Shown here piece by piece: positions 34,542 through 44,259 of a DNA stretch of 64,000 nt. The position numbers were made by a program, and so were the translations under genes. Within the stretch, counting starts at the first letter, position 1. Every line of letters starts with the position of its first letter. The notes under the pieces are model-generated. The model worked only from the letters and a program-made list of their open reading frames with translations, did not search any database and was not told the origin of the DNA. The DNA lies in NCBI RefSeq assembly GCF_900104085.1, contig NZ_FNLD01000003.1:124001-188000 (forward strand). The letters run 5' to 3'. This stretch comes from Pseudoxanthomonas sp. CF125. GTDB taxonomy: Bacteria > Pseudomonadota > Gammaproteobacteria > Xanthomonadales > Xanthomonadaceae.

Positions 34542-35495
34542 TCACGGAACCAGGACCATGGGGCCGAACTTTCGACGTGCAGCGATATCGGCATGCGCGA
34601 CCGCAGCGTCCTTCAAGCGATACACCATCGCCCTGTAGCTGCCGAACGTACCAGCCCGATACGCTGCGAACACGTCATCGGTGGCGCTCAGGACTCTGCC
34701 TTGCAGGTGCTGCGCCATGGGTCCGCCAACGACCCGAACGTCGCGCTTAGAAAGCGCCGTAGGGTCCACTTCTGGTGCGCCAGAAGCAGCGCCAATCGTT
34801 GCAATTGTTCCGCCGTCGCGCACGGACGCTGCCGATACGGCAAAGGTGGCCTTGCCGACAAACTCGTACACCGCGTCGACGCCCTCGGGGACGAGTTCCC
34901 GTATCTGCTCAGCGAACGATGGGTCAGTCGACAGCAAGGGGTAATCCACCGAGCTGCGAATCGCCGCCAACTTGTCCTGCGAACCGGTGGTTCCAATGAC
35001 ACGCGCACCCAGCGCCCGCGCCCAACGCGCTACCAGCAGGCCGACGTTGCTAGAGGCGCCCTGGACCAGGACAGTATCGCCGGCACGCAGCTTGTAGAAG
35101 CCATTCAGCGCGGCCCAAGCGGTCAGGCCTTTCGTAAGAATCGTGGCGGCCTCCAGCGAGGTCACGTCCTGAGGAATCGCGACCAGATCGGCCGTGTTGA
35201 TCAGGCGAACTTCTGCGTAGCTGCCAGGCGAAAGAAAATACGCCACGCGGTCGCCGACCTGGACGTCATCCACGCCGGGGCCAATCTCTTCGACCACACC
35301 CGCGCCTTCAACGCCGGTCACACCCGGCAGAGGCATTGGGAAAATGCCCTGCCGAAAAGCTGTGTCGATGAAATTGACACCGATGGCGTCGTGGCGCAGT
35401 CGGACTTGTCCCGCTTGGGGACGGCCCACCAGTTCGTCCTCGGGAATCAGAACTTCGGGGCCGCCGTACTGGTGAAATCGAATCGTGGTGGTCAT
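34542..35495 (-). CDS. Quinone oxidoreductase-like zinc-independent MDR enzyme
   Basis: 317 residues of the medium-chain reductase fold: a GroES-like N-domain with GVNFIDTAFRQGIFP and GVTGVEGAGVVEEIGPGV, then the NADPH motif VLVQGASSNVGLLVARWA, which replaces the usual GxGxxG. No structural or catalytic zinc cysteines are present, as in QOR enzymes. It reduces quinones or enones with NADPH in the cytoplasm. It is adjacent to a DoxX gene and other redox genes transcribed in the same direction. Confidence 0.9.
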   Translation of the reverse strand: MTTTIRFHQYGGPEVLIPEDELVGRPQAGQVRLRHDAIGVNFIDTAFRQGIFPMPLPGVTGVEGAGVVEEIGPGVDDVQVGDRVAYFLSPGSYAEVRLINTADLVAIPQDVTSLEAATILTKGLTAWAALNGFYKLRAGDTVLVQGASSNVGLLVARWARALGARVIGTTGSQDKLAAIRSSVDYPLLSTDPSFAEQIRELVPEGVDAVYEFVGKATFAVSAASVRDGGTIATIGAASGAPEVDPTALSKRDVRVVGGPMAQHLQGRVLSATDDVFAAYRAGTFGSYRAMVYRLKDAAVAHADIAARRKFGPMVLVP

Positions 35496-35612
35496 TGCGT
35501 TGCTCGTGTGGGACTGGGCGAAAAAGGAATGGATGCAGGCTAGGCCTCGACCTGACTACGCAAAAGCCCATATTTCTCGATGCCTCCCATCGCTTGCGTC
35601 GATAGGTGTTGC

Positions 35613-36068
35613 TTACGCAATCGCCGGCTTGATGCTGGTAGCCCGGCGAAACTTCGCATCTACGCTGAGTGCGCCCGGTCCGAAGGCGACGATTTGCAAG
35701 AAGCCACCGGCCATCGTCAGGTTCTTGAAGAAGTGGATGAACTGGTTCTGGTCACCGAATGCCGCGTGGAAGCTCACGGCCGTGGCGATGCAAAACAGCG
35801 CAAGCACGGTGGCGACAAGCCGGGTCCGATAGCCCACCACAAGGGCGGCACCGCCGACGACTTCGATGACGATGGCAATGACGAGAGCCACGTGAGGCAG
35901 CGGGAGACCGACCGAAGCGATGTAACCGGCGGTCGCTTCGGCATTGGCTATCTTGCCGACACCGGAGATCAGGAAGATCGCCGCCATCAGTAGTCGGCCC
36001 AGCAGGCCAAGCAACGAAGCAAAGCCGGCTGAGTCGGCGGCACGATCGGTAATGGACAAGGTAGCCAT
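35613..36068 (-). CDS. DoxX-family membrane protein
   Basis: 151 residues, four membrane segments and a DoxX signature (LLMAAIFLISGVGKIANAEATAGYIASVGLP, then EVVGGAALVVGYRTR). Its sequence parallels the DoxX protein at 45188-45607 (GKI-x-A-x-ATxGYxAS-G), so the two are paralogues on either side of the redox cluster. Role: inner-membrane redox-linked protein of undefined substrate. Confidence 0.88.
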   Translation of the reverse strand: MATLSITDRAADSAGFASLLGLLGRLLMAAIFLISGVGKIANAEATAGYIASVGLPLPHVALVIAIVIEVVGGAALVVGYRTRLVATVLALFCIATAVSFHAAFGDQNQFIHFFKNLTMAGGFLQIVAFGPGALSVDAKFRRATSIKPAIA

Positions 36069-36121
36069 AGCAGTTCTCCGTAAGGTTGGGCACGCTGCGC
36101 GCTCACGCGCGCAGCCGGCGG

Positions 36122-36892
36122 TTACAGCACTGACAGCAATCCACCATCAACAAGCAGCGGGATACCCGTCACGTAGCTCGACATGTCCGAGCCGAGCCAC
36201 ACCACGGCGTCGGCGATCTCCGAGGGCTTGCCCAGGCGACGCAGCGGCGTTCGCTGCCGGAATCCCTCGGAGGCTTCCGCGACGCCGGGCGTGTTGCGCA
36301 GCAGCGCTGTATCGATGGTTCCGGGGCAGACGGAGTTGACCCGAATGCCGGACGGCCCTAGTGCATCGGCCATGGCCTTGGCCATCAACACCACGCCGCC
36401 CTTGCTTGTGGAATAGGCGACCGTCATGCCCGCGCCCGCGATACCGCCCATGCTGGCCATCAACACGATGCTTCCGGGCCTGGAATGCGCCTGCATCTGG
36501 CGCGCGGCTGCCTGGGCACAGAACAGGACGCCGTCCAGGTTGACCGACATGAGGCGGCGATAATCGTCTTCCGCGACATCAGCACCGTCCGAGCGCAGAG
36601 TGATGCCGGCATTGCAGACCATGACGTCCACGCCGCCGAACTCCTCGGTCGAAGCAACCAGAGCATCGACCTCGTCGCGCTTGCTGACGTTGGTGCGCAC
36701 AAACCGGGTCGCTACTCCGAGGGCTTCGATCTCGCTCGTCGTGGTCGCCCCGCCTTCGCGAGGGATCTCCACGACGTCGGATACGATAACGGCCTTGGCA
36801 CCATGCTGGGCGGCCCCAATTGCGATCGCGCGTCCAATGCCGCTGGCGGCGCCGGTAACCACGACCACTTTTCCCGACAGTAGATCGCTCAT
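36122..36892 (-). CDS. SDR-family oxidoreductase
   Basis: 256 residues with TGAASGIG near 14-21, CNAG in place of the usual NNAG, the serine strand IVLMASMGG and catalytic YSTSK. The C-terminal SYVTGIPLLVDGG is typical of FabG-like and glucose-dehydrogenase-like SDRs. Its start overlaps the stop of the SnoaL-like gene upstream by ATGA. Substrate unknown. Confidence 0.92.
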   Translation of the reverse strand: MSDLLSGKVVVVTGAASGIGRAIAIGAAQHGAKAVIVSDVVEIPREGGATTTSEIEALGVATRFVRTNVSKRDEVDALVASTEEFGGVDVMVCNAGITLRSDGADVAEDDYRRLMSVNLDGVLFCAQAAARQMQAHSRPGSIVLMASMGGIAGAGMTVAYSTSKGGVVLMAKAMADALGPSGIRVNSVCPGTIDTALLRNTPGVAEASEGFRQRTPLRRLGKPSEIADAVVWLGSDMSSYVTGIPLLVDGGLLSVL

Positions 36893-37443
36893 TTCTTCTC
36901 ACCTTCCTTCGGATCCAGATCCTTCTGGAAAGACTGGAAGGCGGACTCTTTAGGCTTGGCCGTCAACTGCGACTGGAAGGTCGCAAAGTCGGCGACCTCC
37001 CAGTGCTCAGCCAGCTTTCCGCCTTCAATGCGATAGATCTGGAAGGCACGGAAGTCCACTTTGTTGCCCGTCGCCTTCAATCCACCGAAGTCGTGCAGTT
37101 GCGTGCCAGAGACACGATTCATCACGGCGACGCGGTCGTCCTCAGCAACGATTTGCTCGATCGTCCAGGTGAAGTCGGGAAAGCTGGCCTTCAGGCCTTC
37201 GAGGTAGCTGCGGATGACATGGATGCCGGGCGTCTGTCCTTCGAGGCGGTCGCCGTAGTCGGCCGTAACGATCTCGTCCAGATGGCTGAAGTCGGCACGA
37301 TTGAAGGCATCGAAGTAGCGGCGCACTACGGCCTTGTTGGCTTCGATGTCGGTGTCGGGCTGCTTTGCCAGGACCGACTGGAAGGCCGCCGGCATGAGAA
37401 GAGCTATGAAGGCCAGGCGAATAAAGAACGTGGGGGTTTTCAT
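36889..37443 (-). CDS. SnoaL-like protein with signal peptide
   Basis: 184 residues. A signal peptide (about 1-26, ending SVLAK) is followed by a SnoaL-like fold (ANKAVVRRYFDAFNRADFSHLDEIVTADY; FPDFTWTIEQIVAEDDRVAVMNRVSGT; GGKLAEHWEVADFATF) and a lysine-rich tail. It is coupled to the SDR by an ATGA overlap. Export of a SnoaL-like protein is not common; three of the type in one cluster suggests successive handling of one small hydrophobic molecule, but no substrate is evident. Confidence 0.85.
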   Translation of the reverse strand: MKTPTFFIRLAFIALLMPAAFQSVLAKQPDTDIEANKAVVRRYFDAFNRADFSHLDEIVTADYGDRLEGQTPGIHVIRSYLEGLKASFPDFTWTIEQIVAEDDRVAVMNRVSGTQLHDFGGLKATGNKVDFRAFQIYRIEGGKLAEHWEVADFATFQSQLTAKPKESAFQSFQKDLDPKEGEKK

Positions 37444-37480
37444 GGAGAGCGTTTCCTTAGTCTTCTATGGCGCAACGGGG

Positions 37481-37915
37481 TTAGGAAACCGGCGGCAGGC
37501 CGCCAAGCTGCTGCATCAGCGAGAACAGATTCGCTACGCCCCAGTGATCGGTGATCTTTCCGTCGCGGACGCGCATCGCATCGACGGTTTCGAACTGGAT
37601 TTTTCGCCCGGTGGGAGCGATGCCGAAGAGTGGGCCTTGATGCGTGCCGTGGTAGGTCTTGAAGGTAGTGACCACGTCGCCGTCCACCGTCTGCCAATGA
37701 ATGACCGGGTTGAAGTCGGGGAACGCTTCGCGGAGCCGATGGTAGAGGACGCGAACGCCGTCCTTGTCGGGCGTCGTACCCGGTTGAGGGGTGTGGTCGA
37801 CGAAGTCGTCGGCGAACAGCTTTTCGAACAGGGCGAAGTCGCCCTGCCCCTGCACCTGCTCGGTGTTCGTGCGGACAATGGTCTTGGCCGATTCAGAGGC
37901 TGTGTTGCTGGTCAT
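37481..37915 (-). CDS. Cytoplasmic SnoaL-like ester cyclase
   Basis: 144 residues, no signal peptide. SnoaL polyketide-cyclase-type pattern: FALFEKLFADDFVDHTPQPG, AFPDFNPVIHWQTVDGDVVTTF, then GKITDHWGVANLFSLMQQLG. The ATG at 37915 follows GGAG; the upstream TTG is less likely. It lies between the WrbA and exported SnoaL genes in the same direction. Confidence 0.88.
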   Translation of the reverse strand: MTSNTASESAKTIVRTNTEQVQGQGDFALFEKLFADDFVDHTPQPGTTPDKDGVRVLYHRLREAFPDFNPVIHWQTVDGDVVTTFKTYHGTHQGPLFGIAPTGRKIQFETVDAMRVRDGKITDHWGVANLFSLMQQLGGLPPVS

Positions 37916-37990
37916 GGCTAACTCCAAGGAAAAGGGGCCATCGACGGACGCTCAATGAGCGGAGGTCGGGTCCGCGCCGGCCCAGAGTGG

Positions 37991-38590
37991 TTAATCGAAC
38001 AGCTTGGCCGCGGTACGCGCGACCAGTTCGCCCTGATGGCGGGCACCTGCTAGGTCGATTTCGGTGGGCTGCCGGGAGCCGTCACCGCCAGCAACCGTGG
38101 TGGCGCCATAGGGGGCGCCCCCGACAATCTCATCGACGCTCATCTGTCCTTGGTGGCTGTAGGGAAGCCCGACGATCGTCATGCCGAAATGGAGCAGATT
38201 GGTGATGATCGAGAATAGTGTGGCTTCTTGTCCGCCATGCTGCGTCGCCGTCGAAGTGAAGGCGGCGCCGACTTTTCCATTGAGTGCACCACGCGCCCAC
38301 AGGCCGCCGGTTTGATCAAGGAAAGCGGCCATCTGCGAGGTGAGTCGACCGTAACGGGTGCCGCTTCCGATCACAATGGCGTCGTAGTCCTCGAGCTCTG
38401 CAACGGTGGCAATCGGTGCCTGCTGATCGAGCTTGTAGAAACTCTTGCGCGCGATCTCTTCCGGCACCGTTTCCGGAACACGGCGGATTTCTACCGTTGC
38501 TCCGGCGTTGCGCGCGCCCTCCGCGACCGCCTCGGCCATCTTTTCGATGTGCCCATAAGAGGAGTAGTACAAAACCAGGACCTTGGCCAC
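37991..38590 (-). CDS. wrbA: NAD(P)H:quinone oxidoreductase WrbA
   Basis: 199 residues. Flavodoxin-like fold with the FMN loop [12 protein letters not shown] at 8-19, [13 protein letters not shown] and [11 protein letters not shown], which are characteristic of WrbA. The enzyme is a tetrameric FMN protein that reduces quinones by two electrons, avoiding semiquinone radicals. Its place beside QOR, DoxX and isochorismatase-like genes fits a quinone or electrophile stress response. Confidence 0.95.
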   Translation of the reverse strand: MAKVLVLYYSSYGHIEKMAEAVAEGARNAGATVEIRRVPETVPEEIARKSFYKLDQQAPIATVAELEDYDAIVIGSGTRYGRLTSQMAAFLDQTGGLWARGALNGKVGAAFTSTATQHGGQEATLFSIITNLLHFGMTIVGLPYSHQGQMSVDEIVGGAPYGATTVAGGDGSRQPTEIDLAGARHQGELVARTAAKLFD

Positions 38591-38670
38591 GAGAGCCTCC
38601 GAATATGATTTTCCGCAAGGGCGCCGACGGGGCGCGCACTGCGTCCCGTCGTACGATCAGAAGTAGGGCG

Positions 38671-39333
38671 TCAGACGCCGGGGCCGGATTTTCCGGCGAG
38701 CAGTTGGAACTCCCACGCCAGGTTCGTAGCGGTCGCGCCGCCATGCTCGAGCAGAGCCGGGATCAACTTCGCCGCCGATTCTTCGCGCGCCCAATCGCGC
38801 TGTAGCTCCGACGCAAAAACGATCCAGGTCATGGGGACTGCACCGGCCTGGATCATGCGTGCGATGCCCATTTCGTGAGCCTCGACGCTCGTACCGCCGG
38901 AAGCGTCGGTCACGAAGTACACCTCGTAGCCGTCGCCAAGCGCATGGATTACCGGGAATGCCAAGCACACTTCAGTCCACAGGGCAGCGATCACGACCTT
39001 CTTTCGACCAGTGCGCTTCACCCATTCAACGCACGCCGGGTCTTCCCAGGTGTTTATCGTGGTTCGGTTGATCGGCTTCTGCTCGGGAAAGACATCCAGT
39101 AGCGGCTTAACGATGTATCCGCCTCGATCCTCCACGACGCTGGTGAGCAATGTGGGCACATCAAAGACCTTCGCTGCCTTGGCGAGGGCAACCACGTTGT
39201 TCATCAGCAGAGCGGCGTCGATATTCTTGACTCCGCTGAACTGGAATGGCTGATGGTCAATCAGCAAAAGCACGCAGTTGTCAGGAGTGATGAGGGCTTC
39301 CTTGCCGACCTTGCCTGTTGTGGGATTGCTCAT
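38671..39333 (-). CDS. Isochorismatase-like cysteine hydrolase (YcaC type)
   Basis: 220 residues. The Asp of the triad is in LLLIDHQPFQF, the Lys is probably in the central KVFDVPTLLTSV or PEQKPIN region, and the catalytic Cys is in ALWTEVCLAFP, followed by YFVTDASGGTS. The closest described type is the E. coli YcaC hydrolase, of uncertain natural substrate. It lies first in a possible minus-strand run toward WrbA and the SnoaL genes. Confidence 0.9.
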   Translation of the reverse strand: MSNPTTGKVGKEALITPDNCVLLLIDHQPFQFSGVKNIDAALLMNNVVALAKAAKVFDVPTLLTSVVEDRGGYIVKPLLDVFPEQKPINRTTINTWEDPACVEWVKRTGRKKVVIAALWTEVCLAFPVIHALGDGYEVYFVTDASGGTSVEAHEMGIARMIQAGAVPMTWIVFASELQRDWAREESAAKLIPALLEHGGATATNLAWEFQLLAGKSGPGV

Positions 39334-39482
39334 ACATGCCCTCGTTTGTTTAGTGAGTGAGGGTTACGTTACGGTGCAAACCCAGCGACCGAAATCCGCC
39401 TTAGGCGTAGATTGTTCTTACGTCTTTTGGTTAGTTGCTAACCAATGCGATACATGATGCATTGGAACTCGCGTAGCGGGAC

Positions 39483-40148
39483 TCAATCGAGATGAATGAT
39501 GCCGCGCTTGAGCGCGATCACAACCGCTTCAGTTCGGTCCTGTGCTTGAAGCTTGCTTAGCACATGGAGAACATGGACCTTCACAGTCGCCTCTGTTCTG
39601 TGAATTTGTGCGGCGATCTCTTTGTTTCGAAGCCCGGTGGCCATCAATTGGAGGATTTCCAGTTCTCGGTCGGTGAGTTCGACACGCGGAACGTATTCGG
39701 CCAATCGGCGCGCCACGGCATCCGGCAGTATCCAGCCCTGGCGCCAGACAGCGCGTATCGCATCGGCGACTTCATTGCGAAGTACGTCCTTAAGAAGGTA
39801 ACCGCGTGCGCCGGCCTCCAAGGCTCGGTGGATATCGGTATCCCCCTGGAACGTTGTAAGCGCAATGATCCGCGCCGTGGGGAACTCCTCGACGATCTTC
39901 GCGATGGCCTCCACGCCACCCATGACGGGCATGCTCAAATCCATCAAGGTCACGTCGGGCTGGTGGGTCCGATAAGCCTCCAGAGCCGATGCGCCATCGC
40001 CTGCTTCGGCCACCAGTTCCAGGTCTGGGTGCAGCGCCAGGACAGCAGCGAGACCATCCCGGTAAATAGGATGATCGTCTACCGCCAGCACGCGAATCCG
40101 CCGGGGCTCTTCGTTGACGGCCAGCGGCTGCTTTTTGATGACGGACAT
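39483..40148 (-). CDS. NarL/FixJ-family response regulator
   Basis: 221 residues. Receiver domain with acidic pocket DDH near 24-26, phospho-acceptor Asp70 (TLMDLSMPVMGG) and Lys in YLLKDVL. C-terminal LuxR-type HTH (LTDRELEILQLMATGLRNKEIAAQIHRTEATVKVHVLHV). The ATG at 40148 starts right at the domain; the long in-frame upstream region lies in the kinase gene. It follows the sensor kinase by 40 bases in the same direction. Confidence 0.94.
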   Translation of the reverse strand: MSVIKKQPLAVNEEPRRIRVLAVDDHPIYRDGLAAVLALHPDLELVAEAGDGASALEAYRTHQPDVTLMDLSMPVMGGVEAIAKIVEEFPTARIIALTTFQGDTDIHRALEAGARGYLLKDVLRNEVADAIRAVWRQGWILPDAVARRLAEYVPRVELTDRELEILQLMATGLRNKEIAAQIHRTEATVKVHVLHVLSKLQAQDRTEAVVIALKRGIIHLD

Positions 40149-40188
40149 GGTTCGATGCTGCTCCTGTAGGGCTCCGCCGACAATCCAC

Positions 40189-43100
40189 CTATTGGCTAAT
40201 CTTTGCAGTCCGCGCGCGCAATCTGCGTACCCGGGTCGCAATTCCCGGAATCCATCGCAGCCAGCGCCAACGAGGCACCCGCAGACGCACTTCGGTCCCA
40301 GTGCCAAGTTGGCTGTCCAGTGCAACGCAACCACCAATGCATTTGGCCCGCTCACGGATACCCTGGAGCCCCCAGTGCCCTAGGCGTTTCGCCACCACAG
40401 CCGCATCAAACCCGCGTCCATCGTCGCGCACGGTGATGCGTAAGCTGCTCGGCAGGTATTCAAGCTGAATGACGACGGTGGCGGCTTGCGCATGTTTGCG
40501 CACGTTGACGAGGATTTCTTCCACGATCGAACGGATCTGCCTCCTGACGTCTGCGGCGAACTCGTACGTCACACCGGGCGCACAGACGACATTCACTACG
40601 GTATCGGTGTCGGCGAGAATGCGGTGGGCGCTGACGTGAATGGAGGCGGCCAAGTCGTCTGCTTCGGTCGGCAACCGAATATCCCAAACCACCTTGCGTG
40701 CGTCGGTCAGCGTACGATCCACCAAATTCAGGATGCGATCCAGGCTCGCTCTCTCCGGGGACTGCGCGACTAACTGCTGGTCGACGGCGTGCAATTGCAA
40801 CGCAATGCCACCGAACCCTTGCAACAACGAATCGTGGATATCCCGGGCAAGACGATTTCGCTCATCAAGGATGGCCGCGCCGCGAATGCGAAGGGCTGCA
40901 CGGTGGTACATCCACAGCACGAGCGTCAGGGTGAGGATCACTAAGGCGATAAACCATGCCTTGAGGTAGAACGGCGCCAGCACCCGGAGCGTGATGTGGG
41001 ATTCCTGGGGGGACCACTGCCCGCGTACGTCACGGGCCGATACGCGAAATCGGTAGGTGCCAGGGGCCAAACGCGTGTATGACGCTACGCGCTGCGTGCC
41101 GGCGTCGATCCAGTCGGGATCAAACCCATCCAAGCGGTATCGGAAACGCACATCGGGGCCGTGCGACAGGTCTACCCCTGTGTAGCGGATATCTATGCGA
41201 CGCGTTGCCGGCTCAATCACCAATTTGTCCAGATCCGTGTGCCGCACGCCATCGGTGGCGACCTCATCGATGTAGACCTTCGGCGCCGCGCCCACGGGGC
41301 GGGCCCTAGCGGGATCGACCGAGACGATGCCATGTCCCATGGCGAACCACAGCTTTCCGCTTGGCTCCTGATAGGACGAGGGATGGGGCCAGGCCGCGGG
41401 ATCACCTCCCGGCAAACCGTCCAGAGACTTGAAGCTACCCACATCCACCAAACCAGCAAGCTTGCCATCGGCTACCGCGATCAGTTCTGCAACCCGGATG
41501 CGAGTGAGGCCGCCTAGCTGTCCCAACCAGAGTCTACCCGCGTCATCCACTTCGGCCGCGCCTACCCAACTTTCCGGCAATCCCTCCTTGACAGCGACAG
41601 TACAGATACGGCCGCCACCGACACGAACGAGCCCCTCATCCGAACCCACCCACACGGTGCCTTTGGGTGCTTCGAACAGGACGTTTGGCCTGATGCCGGT
41701 TTGTTGCGGCGTGGGCCACGGCACGAACGTCTCATCGCCTACCGGATTGATGCGGGTGACGCCTGTCAGGCTCGCGATCCATATCGCGCCGCTGGAGTCT
41801 TTGAACAGCCGGAAGATGAAGTCGTCTTTTTGCTTGACGGGTTCAAGCCGTCCATCGTGGCCGCGAAAGAGCCCTCGCCAGGTTGCTATCCACAAAGTGC
41901 CTGCCGGGTCTTCGAGCAGATCGGTGACAGGAGGTAGCCCTTCGTAGCTTAGCTCTGCGGGCTGTCCAGCGGCAAAGCGCGACACATCGCCGTTGGGGCG
42001 CCCCACCCATACGCCTCCTTGCCGCGCTGGCGCCATTGAAAGCACCAACTCAGCGGGGCTATCACTCACCCGTTGGAACGACGATCCTGCGGAGGCGATA
42101 TGGCCGTAAAACAAGCCGCCAGTCGGAGGCGTTAACCACACACCACCGTCCGCGTCACGGAGCATGCCGCCTGGCATGTCGCTGGGCAGACCGGTGCGCG
42201 CAGTGAACGCTTCCACCTCCAACGGTCGGAATCGACTTAGGCCATCGCGGGTGGCCACCCATATGTTGCCCTGCTGGTCGGGCAAGATGTCGATGACCCG
42301 GTCGTCCGATAGGCCATCGGCACGCGTGACTGACCGGAAATGTTTGCCGTCGAACCAATGAAGGCCCGCACCATAGGAACCTACCCACAAGGTTCCTTTG
42401 GCATCTTCGGCCATGGCTGCTACCGCGCCGAATCCCTTCGTGGCCGGCAGTGGAAAATGCTGGATCTGCCCATCTTTCCATCGGGCAATGGCCGTTTGAG
42501 TGCCAAACCAGATCGACCCGTCGCGAGCCGCATACACGCGACTCGGGTTCCGCATATCAGCGCCCTTGGGCAGAGCAATCCGGGTCAGCTGCCCGCCATG
42601 TATACGGTAGACAGCGCCTTCTCCAGCCGCGATCCAGATGTCACCGTTGTTATCCACCGTCATGCTGCTGCCTGAATAGCTCACCAGCGTTCCGCGAAGT
42701 TCGCGCTGATGGCCACTTCGATCAATGACAAAGACCCGGCCACTTCGCGTCACGGCCCACAAGCGATCCTCAGGATCAACGGCCGCTGCATTGATGATGT
42801 CGGCCTTAAACGATTCGTTGGTGGCGACTAGTTGGACCTGATCGCCCGCTATGCGGAAGAGTCCGCTGCCACTGCCGACCCACAGACCACCCTCGCGGTC
42901 TTGCGCAAGCGGAATGGTGATTATCCGTGTGCGCCCGCGTAATGCAGGGGAATTGTCCGCGGTGAAGGCCTTGAACCGCACGCCATCGAACCGCACCAGA
43001 CCCGACTGCGAAGACAGCCACAGATATCCATCGTGGGTCTGCACGAGGTTGGAGGTGAATGCCAGCCTCACCTCTTCCTGCGAGCGCCAGGTGTCGATCT

Positions 43101-43218
43101 TGTAACGATCAAAGACAACCGAAGCCTGTTGCGCGGCAACGCGGTACGGAAGCGTAGCCAGAAGCAACGTCATCAGTAGGAAGTAGCGAAGCGACCATTT
43201 CCCATTGCAACCACTCAT
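40189..43218 (-). CDS. Two-component sensor kinase with Reg_prop propellers and Y_Y_Y domain
   Basis: 1009 residues. A signal peptide (about 1-29) is followed by two periplasmic beta-propellers built from Reg_prop repeats (DGYLWLSSQSGLVRFDG, GGLWVGSGSGLFRI, GTLWVGSYGAGLHWFDG, GNIWVATRDGLSRF and others, to about residue 640). Then come a Y_Y_Y domain (FRYRLDGFDPDWIDAG) near 700, one membrane helix near 760, HisKA_3 with the phospho-His in RDIHDSLLQGFGG, and HATPase (RDDGRGFD). The layout resembles hybrid polysaccharide sensors, but the receiver is a separate protein encoded next. Confidence 0.94.
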   Translation of the reverse strand: MSGCNGKWSLRYFLLMTLLLATLPYRVAAQQASVVFDRYKIDTWRSQEEVRLAFTSNLVQTHDGYLWLSSQSGLVRFDGVRFKAFTADNSPALRGRTRIITIPLAQDREGGLWVGSGSGLFRIAGDQVQLVATNESFKADIINAAAVDPEDRLWAVTRSGRVFVIDRSGHQRELRGTLVSYSGSSMTVDNNGDIWIAAGEGAVYRIHGGQLTRIALPKGADMRNPSRVYAARDGSIWFGTQTAIARWKDGQIQHFPLPATKGFGAVAAMAEDAKGTLWVGSYGAGLHWFDGKHFRSVTRADGLSDDRVIDILPDQQGNIWVATRDGLSRFRPLEVEAFTARTGLPSDMPGGMLRDADGGVWLTPPTGGLFYGHIASAGSSFQRVSDSPAELVLSMAPARQGGVWVGRPNGDVSRFAAGQPAELSYEGLPPVTDLLEDPAGTLWIATWRGLFRGHDGRLEPVKQKDDFIFRLFKDSSGAIWIASLTGVTRINPVGDETFVPWPTPQQTGIRPNVLFEAPKGTVWVGSDEGLVRVGGGRICTVAVKEGLPESWVGAAEVDDAGRLWLGQLGGLTRIRVAELIAVADGKLAGLVDVGSFKSLDGLPGGDPAAWPHPSSYQEPSGKLWFAMGHGIVSVDPARARPVGAAPKVYIDEVATDGVRHTDLDKLVIEPATRRIDIRYTGVDLSHGPDVRFRYRLDGFDPDWIDAGTQRVASYTRLAPGTYRFRVSARDVRGQWSPQESHITLRVLAPFYLKAWFIALVILTLTLVLWMYHRAALRIRGAAILDERNRLARDIHDSLLQGFGGIALQLHAVDQQLVAQSPERASLDRILNLVDRTLTDARKVVWDIRLPTEADDLAASIHVSAHRILADTDTVVNVVCAPGVTYEFAADVRRQIRSIVEEILVNVRKHAQAATVVIQLEYLPSSLRITVRDDGRGFDAAVVAKRLGHWGLQGIRERAKCIGGCVALDSQLGTGTEVRLRVPRWRWLRWIPGIATRVRRLRARTAKISQ

Positions 43219-43276
43219 TCTTAAAACCTTACAACCCGGCCGTCCGTCGCTTGGCCTGAATACGAATGCATTTCCA

Positions 43277-44164
43277 TCAGTGCCTCAGCGCCTCAATGAA
43301 GGCACGTCCTACCGGACCGGGCGGCGCGTCTTTTCGATACACCGCTTGCATTTCCAAGCTGGCACGCGCCTTGGCGTTGGCGTGCGTACGGATTTCCACC
43401 AATTGCCCCTGATCCAGCTCCTCTTGGACCATGTGCACAGGCATATGTCCCCAACCGAACCCAGCACGCAAAAAGGCGTGTTTGGCGCCCAAATCAGCCA
43501 GCCGCCAAGTCAGTGGCGATACGACACCAAAGTTGCGTCCTGACGACAATGGCGTGCGGTCCGTCAGCACCAATTGGACATGCTTGCTCAGCTCTGCGTT
43601 TGAGAGCGGCTTTCGCGCTTTTGCCAGAGGATGCTGAGGCGATACCACAGTGGCGAACGGCACTAGCACCAACGACTCTGCCACCAGTTCATCAGGTACC
43701 GTAGGGAGCGATCCGATCACGCCGATGCGACAGGAGCCGTCCAGGACCGGCTGAACGACACCGCCCAGCGCTTCTACGTAGAGCCGCAACGGCGTCGTTG
43801 GGAAGAGTTCTCGACACTGGCCTACTGCATGTGTGATGGCCGGCATGGGATACATCACATCCATTGCCGCAGACAGTTCTGGCTCCAGTCCTTCGCGAAT
43901 GGAACGGGCTCGCGCCTTGAAATCATCCATGTGATCAGCCACGGCACGCGCATCGCGCAGTAGTGACTGCCCTTCCTCGGTCAGCTGCGGATAGCGTCCG
44001 CTGCGCTCGAACAAGGAAACACCTAACTGCGCTTCTAGATTCGCAAGCGTGTGGCTGACGACCGATTGAGCACGCCGCAACTTCCGGCCCGCTGCGGAAA
44101 AACTCCCTTGCTCTGCGGCTGCAATAAAGGTGCGGATTTGGTCCAGCGTGACACCGTCGAGCAT
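43277..44164 (-). CDS. LysR-family transcriptional regulator
   Basis: 295 residues with an N-terminal winged HTH (FIAAAEQGSFSAAGRKLRRAQSVVSHTLANLE, residues about 12-43) and a type-2 periplasmic-binding-protein-like effector domain. It is divergent from the pirin gene at 44260; the 95-base gap is AT-rich (tagatggatattatctaa and neighbours), as usual for a LysR operator. The likely target is the pirin-DoxX pair. The kinase gene follows 58 bases downstream in the same direction. Confidence 0.93.
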   Translation of the reverse strand: MLDGVTLDQIRTFIAAAEQGSFSAAGRKLRRAQSVVSHTLANLEAQLGVSLFERSGRYPQLTEEGQSLLRDARAVADHMDDFKARARSIREGLEPELSAAMDVMYPMPAITHAVGQCRELFPTTPLRLYVEALGGVVQPVLDGSCRIGVIGSLPTVPDELVAESLVLVPFATVVSPQHPLAKARKPLSNAELSKHVQLVLTDRTPLSSGRNFGVVSPLTWRLADLGAKHAFLRAGFGWGHMPVHMVQEELDQGQLVEIRTHANAKARASLEMQAVYRKDAPPGPVGRAFIEALRH

Positions 44165-44259
44165 ATATCAATCCTGTAGATGGATATTATCTAAAAATAT
44201 AGGCTATCAAGATACATCCAGCAAATTTATCGTGGCCGCACTTCCACAGAGATGCCGCC

